From: Deinococcus metallilatus
GTDB taxonomy: Bacteria; Deinococcota; Deinococci; Deinococcales; Deinococcaceae
Assembly: GCF_004758605.1 (NCBI RefSeq)
Contig: NZ_CP038512.1
Coordinates: 1,200,001 to 1,264,000 of the forward strand
Length of the DNA: 64,000 nucleotides
Direction of reading: 5' to 3'
Shown: piece by piece, positions 39,070-64,000 of the stretch
Layout of the letters: every line of letters starts with the position of its first letter
How positions within the stretch are numbered: the first letter of the stretch is position 1
Program-made: the position numbers and the translations under genes
The notes under the pieces: model-generated
What the model saw: only the letters and a program-made list of their open reading frames with translations
The model's database searches: none
What the model was told of the DNA's origin: nothing

Positions 39070-39202
39070 ACCGCAACGGCATTCTACCACGCGCGAGAAA
39101 CGGAGGAGAAGGCCCTTGAAACCGGCTGAGATCGTTGCGATCCTCAGTGCGGCGGCGGGCCTGATCACCGCTCTGGCGCACCTGATTCAAGCCCTGAAGT
39201 AA
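39062..39202 (+). CDS. Small basic single-span membrane peptide (46 residues)
   Basis: Starts MPKPQRHSTTREKRRRRPLK, a strongly basic cytosolic tail, followed by a single hydrophobic helix (AEIVAILSAAAGLITALAHL) and the end IQALK. AAGGGGG (39047-39053) lies 8 nt before the ATG. Size, charge and one helix are like those of type I toxins, small holin-like peptides or regulatory membrane peptides; none is recognised by sequence. It is bounded by strong terminators on both sides, so it is its own transcription unit, with a leader able to form alternative hairpins. Confidence 0.6.
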   Translation: MPKPQRHSTTREKRRRRPLKPAEIVAILSAAAGLITALAHLIQALK

Positions 39203-39241
39203 GCCCTCTCGCCCCCTGAATTCCCATCCGGCTGGACGTCC

Positions 39242-39273
39242 GGCCCCTGAGAGCGATCTCGGGGGCCTTTGTT
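39242..39273 (+). terminator. Intrinsic terminator of the small membrane-peptide locus
   Basis: GGCCCCTGAGA pairs with TCTCGGGGGCC (39242-39252 / 39257-39267) around a GCGA tetraloop, followed by TTTGTT. Confidence 0.9.
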
Positions 39274-39298
39274 GTGGCCTTCCCCGCGCCCTTCCCGG

Positions 39299-41109
<1,811 letters not shown>

Positions 41110-41113
<4 letters not shown>

Positions 41114-41649
41114 GGCGGCTCTTTTCCTTCTTCAACGTGGTGAGTCTGGCCCTGCTGGCCGCCGCCGCCTACGCCTACCAGGAGGTGCAGCGCCCCCCGG
41201 CGACGCCTACCGCGCCCAAGCTGGAACTGGAAGAAAAGCGCGACGTGCAGGTGAAGGTCTACTACAGTGACGCCCAGGTGCAGACCATGAAGCCCGAGAC
41301 GCGCACCGTGCAGGTTACCCAGGAGAACCCCGGCACGCTGGCGCAGGCGGCGCTGAACGTCTGGGCGGACGGTCCCAAGGCGTCCGGCTCGCTGCCCCTG
41401 GTCCCGGACGGGACGGCGGCCCCCAAGGTCTGGGTGCGCGGCCCGCACTACTACGTGAACCTGCCGGACACCTACCTGAAACTCCGCTACGGCACCAGCG
41501 GCGAGCGGATGCTGCTGTGTACCCTGACACGGACCCTGCTGGAGAAGGGCGGCCAGGACGTGACCTTTCTGGTGGGGGGCAAGAACGTAGACACCCTGGG
41601 GCACCTCGACGTGCGCGAGCCTTACACGCGGCAGGACTGTGCGGATTAG
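41110..41649 (+). CDS. GerMN-domain protein, membrane anchored
   Basis: 179 residues from GTG 41110, overlapping the stop of the amidase-like gene (GTGA). One N-terminal helix, FFNVVSLALLAAAAYAYQEV, is followed by a Pro-rich linker and a GerMN (sporulation and spore germination) domain: RDVQVKVYYSDAQVQT, LAQAALNVWADGPKASGSLPLVP, YYVNLPDTYLKLRYGTSGERMLLCTLTRTLLEKGGQDVTFLVGGKNVDTLGHLDV. GerMN domains occur with amidases in many non-sporulating bacteria and are thought to act in the envelope; pairing with a degenerate amidase here supports a joint structural role. Confidence 0.87.
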
Positions 41650-41670
41650 GGCGCGGCGCGCCGGTCCAAC

Positions 41671-41746
41671 GGTCAAACCGTCTGACCGTCTAATCACTCA
41701 TCTTCGTCCCCCGCCGTTAGACGGTTAGACCGTCGGACCTTTAGAC
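41671..41746 (+). repeat. Octamer repeat arrays directly upstream of smc
   Basis: Three head-to-tail octamers at 41671-41694 (such as CGTCTGAC) are followed, after 20 bases, by four perfectly phased octamers at 41715-41746 of inverted type (CGTTAGAC, GGTTAGAC, CGTCGGAC, CTTTAGAC), ending 4 bases before the smc ATG. The same design occurs upstream of sbcC at 48349-48430. Confidence 0.8.
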
Positions 41747-41750
41747 CCTC

Positions 41751-45053
<3,303 letters not shown>

Positions 45054-45073
45054 GGACTGCTGCACCATTTATC

Positions 45074-45079
45074 TAGACT
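45074..45079 (+). promoter_or_regulatory. -10 box of the atypical hypothetical gene
   Basis: TAGACT 8 nt before ATG 45088; no ribosome binding site. Confidence 0.5.
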
Positions 45080-45087
45080 CAGGGCAT

Positions 45088-45552
45088 ATGGGTCAACGCT
45101 CTGTCGTCTATGGATATATCAATGCTCGCAGCAACGCCGACATAGAGGTCAACCTTCAGGCTCTAGCGCGTTTTCCTTTCGATGAGCTGTATCCCTTTCG
45201 CAACAACTTCTGGGTCGAATCTGCGCCGAAGTATCAATATCCGTCTATTTTCTTTGGGGGGACTTACAAGGAAATTGAAGGCGACTGGCCGATATGGCTC
45301 TGGAAGTTCACACAACTGCTTTCAACGCTCGAAGCTACAGAGGCTAACGTCACCCTTGACTGCTGGCTTGGCCGTTTTTCCTGGCGCCTAGAACCTCGGT
45401 GGCTTGTTGAAGGGGGAAGCGTTGGTGACCTTGACACAATGACCGGTCAACAGTGGATCATTGTCGAGGCACCTGAGAACGAGTCAGAATTGGAAGACCT
45501 TTACGATGAAGACCGTACGCTAAGTGTCGAGCGTCGACAGCAGCGAACCTGA
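45088..45552 (+). CDS. Hypothetical protein of atypical base composition
   Basis: 154 residues starting MGQRSVVYGYINARSNADIE. Codon use is visibly unlike the neighbours, with many A/T third positions (GAT, TAT, GAA, TTT). The sequence is aromatic-rich (FPFDELYPFRNNFWVESAPKYQYP; GDWPIWLWKFTQLL; DCWLGRFSWRLEPRWLVEGG) with an acidic end (ENESELEDLYDEDR) and no signal peptide. This profile of small, acidic, aromatic and low-GC resembles immunity proteins of contact-dependent toxin systems, but no toxin gene is adjacent and no family is recognised. Likely acquired horizontally between smc and sbcC. Confidence 0.7.
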   Translation: MGQRSVVYGYINARSNADIEVNLQALARFPFDELYPFRNNFWVESAPKYQYPSIFFGGTYKEIEGDWPIWLWKFTQLLSTLEATEANVTLDCWLGRFSWRLEPRWLVEGGSVGDLDTMTGQQWIIVEAPENESELEDLYDEDRTLSVERRQQRT

Positions 45553-45596
45553 GCTTTTTGAAGGTCTGCTCCTGATCTGACTCGTCTCTCCCTCTC

Positions 45597-48329
<2,733 letters not shown>

Positions 48330-48348
48330 GGGCGCACCTGTGGTGCGG

Positions 48349-48430
48349 GTCTAACGGTCAAAAGGTCTAACTGTCTAACGGCAAACGGCGTCAAAAGCTT
48401 TTGACGGTTCGACCGTTTGACGGTCTGACG
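48349..48430 (-). repeat. Octamer repeat arrays between sbcD and sbcC
   Basis: Four perfectly phased octamers at 48349-48380 (plus strand: GTCTAACG, GTCAAAAG, GTCTAACT, GTCTAACG), then a 16-bp palindrome GTCAAAAGCTTTTGAC at 48390-48405, then inverted-type units to GTCTGACG at 48423-48430. Read toward sbcC the proximal array has the same orientation and order as the array upstream of smc. Confidence 0.8.
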
Positions 48431-48444
48431 ACGAGCGCAGCGAG

Positions 48445-49632
<1,188 letters not shown>

Positions 49633-49639
49633 GACGGAA

Positions 49640-49645
49640 AAAATA
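49640..49645 (-). promoter_or_regulatory. -10 box of sbcD (leaderless)
   Basis: TATTTT on the minus strand, 7 nt before the ATG at 49632; 23 bases away on the plus strand is the box of the divergent Uma2 gene. Confidence 0.65.
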
Positions 49646-49668
49646 GCACGGGGGCGAGCCAGGCACCG

Positions 49669-49674
49669 TACCAT
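49669..49674 (+). promoter_or_regulatory. -10 box of the Uma2 gene (leaderless)
   Basis: TACCAT 6 nt before ATG 49681. Confidence 0.6.
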
Positions 49675-49680
49675 GTGGGC

Positions 49681-50241
49681 ATGTCTGACCCCGCCTTCCA
49701 GCGCATGAGCGTGGAGGAGTACCTCCGCACCGAGCCGGACAGCCCGGTCAAGCGCGAGTACGTGAACGGGTTCGTCTATCCCCTGCACGGGCAGGCGGGA
49801 ACAAGTGACGCGCACGACAGCATCGTGGGGAATATCTTTTTCCGCCTCTTTCCCCTGGCCCTGGCGGTGGGATGCCGTGCCTACACCTCCGACATGCGGG
49901 TGCGCTCCGCGGACGGCTTCTCATACTTTTACCCGGACACCACCGTGACCTGCGAACCCCGTCAGGACGACGCCCGCTTCAAGGTCGCCCCCTGCATCCT
50001 CGTGGAAGTCCTCTCGAAAAGCACGGCGCACAACGACCACAACGGCAAATACCACGCCTATACCGCTCTGCCATCCCTCCAAACGTACTTGATCGTCGAG
50101 CAGACCGAACGCCGGGTGTACGTGTATCAGCGCGAGGGCCCTCGCTGGACCATGCTGGAATACGCGGGAAGCGGTCAGATTCCCCTTCCCTGCCTGGCCG
50201 CCGAACTCTCCCTGGACGACATCTACGACGGCGTGCTGTAA
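49681..50241 (+). CDS. Uma2-family (DUF820) endonuclease-like protein
   Basis: 186 residues. MSVEEYLRTEPDSPVKREYVNGFVYPL is the family N-terminus; the PD-(D/E)XK-type core follows with FYPDTTVTCEPR (PD), APCILVEVLSKSTAHNDHNGKYHAYTALPSLQTYLIVEQ (E-x-L with S and K), then a Tyr-rich strand region. Uma2 proteins are highly expanded in cyanobacteria and Deinococcus; their target is unknown, with links to restriction-like nucleases and transposons. It shares a divergent promoter region with sbcD. Confidence 0.92.
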   Translation: MSDPAFQRMSVEEYLRTEPDSPVKREYVNGFVYPLHGQAGTSDAHDSIVGNIFFRLFPLALAVGCRAYTSDMRVRSADGFSYFYPDTTVTCEPRQDDARFKVAPCILVEVLSKSTAHNDHNGKYHAYTALPSLQTYLIVEQTERRVYVYQREGPRWTMLEYAGSGQIPLPCLAAELSLDDIYDGVL

Positions 50242-50292
50242 CGGCCTTTTCTGGGACCGCACTTCGTCCCTGACAGAACCGAACCCCCGCGC

Positions 50293-50298
50293 TATCTT
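50293..50298 (+). promoter_or_regulatory. -10 box of recD2 (leaderless)
   Basis: TATCTT exactly 7 nt before ATG 50306; no ribosome binding site. Confidence 0.65.
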
Positions 50299-50305
50299 CT
50301 CTCCC

Positions 50306-52423
<2,118 letters not shown>

Positions 52424-52444
52424 AGCGTCGGCGGATAGACCCGT

Positions 52445-52473
52445 TTGACGCGCTTCAGGAGCGGGTGTAGGCT
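52445..52473 (+). promoter_or_regulatory. Two-box promoter of the second sugar operon
   Basis: TTGACG (52445-52450), 17 nt, TAGGCT (52468-52473). One of the clearest vegetative promoters in the window. Confidence 0.8.
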
Positions 52474-52476
52474 GCC

Positions 52477-52492
52477 AGACGAACACTCGTCT
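52477..52492 (+). promoter_or_regulatory. Palindromic operator at the transcription start
   Basis: AGACGAACACTCGTCT, perfect 6-bp arms with a 4-bp centre, begins 3 bases after the -10 box and so covers the expected start point. A repressor site is inferred; the regulator is not encoded beside it. Confidence 0.65.
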
Positions 52493-52594
52493 AGCTCACT
52501 GGCCGACCCGCGCCCTCGGTCGACCCGTCTTGCCCGTCCGGGGCGTGCTGCCCGGGGCGGGGCCGCTCCACCCCCCTTCAGGAGGTTGACCGTT

Positions 52595-53909
<1,315 letters not shown>

Positions 53910-53918
53910 CCTGTGAGC

Positions 53919-53960
53919 GGCCCGGCCCCCACCGTTCCGGCGTGAACGCGGGGCCGGGCC
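53919..53960 (+). promoter_or_regulatory. Intercistronic hairpin after the second binding-protein gene
   Basis: GGCCCGGCCCC (53919-53929) pairs perfectly with GGGGCCGGGCC (53950-53960); no T tract follows. Counterpart of the hairpin at 17915-17967. Confidence 0.75.
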
Positions 53961-53996
53961 AGCGTCCCTTTTCCCTTCCGCGCGAGGTGTCCCCGC

Positions 53997-54938
<942 letters not shown>

Positions 54939-54939
54939 C

Positions 54940-55812
<873 letters not shown>

Positions 55813-55814
55813 GC

Positions 55815-56852
<1,038 letters not shown>

Positions 56853-56877
56853 CCCTGTTTCCCGAAAGGCTTGACCG

Positions 56878-57816
<939 letters not shown>

Positions 57817-57874
57817 GGCGTTCGGAGTGGGGGAGGGCCGGGGGCGAGGCGGCCTCCCACCCCCTCCCCCGTGC

Positions 57875-57916
57875 TATCCTGTAATCCCGGAGGCCGAGCG
57901 CCCCGGCTTTTCTTTT
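57875..57916 (+). promoter_or_regulatory. pyrG promoter with hairpin and T tract in the leader
   Basis: TATCCT (57875-57880) is followed about 10 bases later by a small GC-rich hairpin (GCCG...CGGC, 57893-57907) and TTTTCTTTTT. It could be the terminator of the GH43 operon or a start-proximal attenuator of pyrG; the stem is short, so either role is weakly supported. Confidence 0.4.
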
Positions 57917-57952
57917 TGGCCCCAGGCAGGGGTCAGGCGCTCGTGTTCAGAC

Positions 57953-59611
<1,659 letters not shown>

Positions 59612-59634
59612 GCCAGTTCAGCGAAAGAAAAGCC

Positions 59635-60288
<654 letters not shown>

Positions 60289-60439
60289 GCCCTTCAGTGT
60301 AGGGGGCGCGCCGCCCGCGTCAGAAGCCCGTCAAACCGGCCCCTTACCCTGCGTGTATGCTTCCTTCACCCGCCGCCGGGTGGCCCACCGTTCACCGGGC
60401 GGCCTCTCACAGCGGCTTGCACCCCCGTGGGCGCGGTGT

Positions 60440-60445
60440 TAGCCT
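60440..60445 (+). promoter_or_regulatory. -10 box of the TPR gene
   Basis: TAGCCT, with predicted start near 60452, right at the CGGAGG ribosome binding site; so the leader is very short. Confidence 0.5.
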
Positions 60446-60463
60446 CATCCCGGAGGTTTCTGA

Positions 60464-61642
<1,179 letters not shown>

Positions 61643-61818
61643 GCCTGCCCGTCCGCTGGCCCCTGCCTGAAGAGGTGGGGGCCGCTGGCTTGTTCGGCTC
61701 CTGAACGTTCCCTAAAGCCCGCGCAGGCCCTCCCGGCTCATCCGGCGCGGGTAAGATGAGAACCGTTGCCGCCCTCATCCACGGTGGGTGAGGCTCCCGG
61801 CCCGAAAGGAGCACCAAC

Positions 61819-62469
<651 letters not shown>

Positions 62470-62483
62470 ACGGAGTTGCACGA

Positions 62484-62514
62484 CACCCCCGGCCGAGTGA
62501 GCCGGGGGTGCTGT
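62484..62514. terminator. Terminator of sodA
   Basis: CACCCCCGGC (62484-62493) pairs with GCCGGGGGTG (62501-62510); followed by CTGTCTT. Convergent gene tctA may also use it. Confidence 0.8.
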
Positions 62515-62544
62515 CTTGGAGGGGGCAGGCTTCGGCCGGTGTCT

Positions 62545-64000
<1,456 letters not shown>

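Noticed and set aside
41671..41746. CRISPR-like repeats
   Set aside because: The units are 8 bp, contiguous and have no spacers.

Overview
The window is strongly GC-rich chromosomal DNA from a Deinococcus-type bacterium. The evidence is the protein content: Gfh1, found only in the Deinococcus-Thermus lineage; a RecD2 helicase; a Deinococcus-like Mn superoxide dismutase; and a CTP synthase with the Thermus-type PYINIDAGTMRP loop. Promoter style agrees: about fifteen genes have a TAnnnT box only 6-10 nt upstream of the start codon and no ribosome binding site, the signature of leaderless mRNAs that are common in this genus. No rRNA, tRNA, CRISPR, prophage or intact insertion sequence was seen; the one structural RNA is RNase P RNA.

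Layout. 0-8.8 kb: DMT exporter (cut by the left edge), PNPOx-like flavoprotein, MFS transporter, a feoA-feoB-feoC ferrous iron operon, an RluA-type pseudouridine synthase, a sugar-dehydrogenase-like propeller. 8.9-15.1 kb: mutS2, a beta-barrel-like secreted protein, gfh1, an overlooked 41-residue lipoprotein, lysS. 15.2-20 kb: ROK repressor translationally coupled to a glucose/mannose-type ABC importer, behind a XylR-like operator. 20.4-28.6 kb: pilC, a threonylcarbamoyl-AMP synthase with scpB, gatA, S41 peptidase, truB, small membrane protein, RsuA-type pseudouridine synthase, rnpB, DUF423. 29-32 kb: a short division cluster mraZ-rsmH-ftsL-ftsI with an MraZ-box array. 32.4-41.6 kb: 3D-domain wall protein with a structured leader, FtsX-like permease, PEGA protein, Nudix and MazG, SDR, a tiny membrane-protein locus with alternative hairpins, smpB, a degenerate amidase and a GerMN lipoprotein-like protein.

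41.7-52.4 kb is a DNA-maintenance block: smc, an atypical hypothetical gene, sbcD-sbcC, Uma2 nuclease-like gene, recD2. 52.4-57.8 kb is a second sugar operon: ABC importer plus two GH43 glycosidases, probably for arabinan/xylan oligosaccharides. 58-64 kb: pyrG, coaE, a TPR protein, sodA and a TctA permease cut by the right edge.

The most notable signals are matching octamer-repeat arrays directly upstream of both SMC-family genes (smc and sbcC), a small leader-peptide/alternative-hairpin locus at 39.0 kb encoding a 46-residue membrane peptide, an N-acetylmuramoyl-L-alanine amidase that has lost its zinc ligands, a phased GTGG array at mraZ, a probable CTG start codon in a sugar permease gene, strong hairpins after both binding-protein genes, and a family of intergenic two-hairpin repeats.
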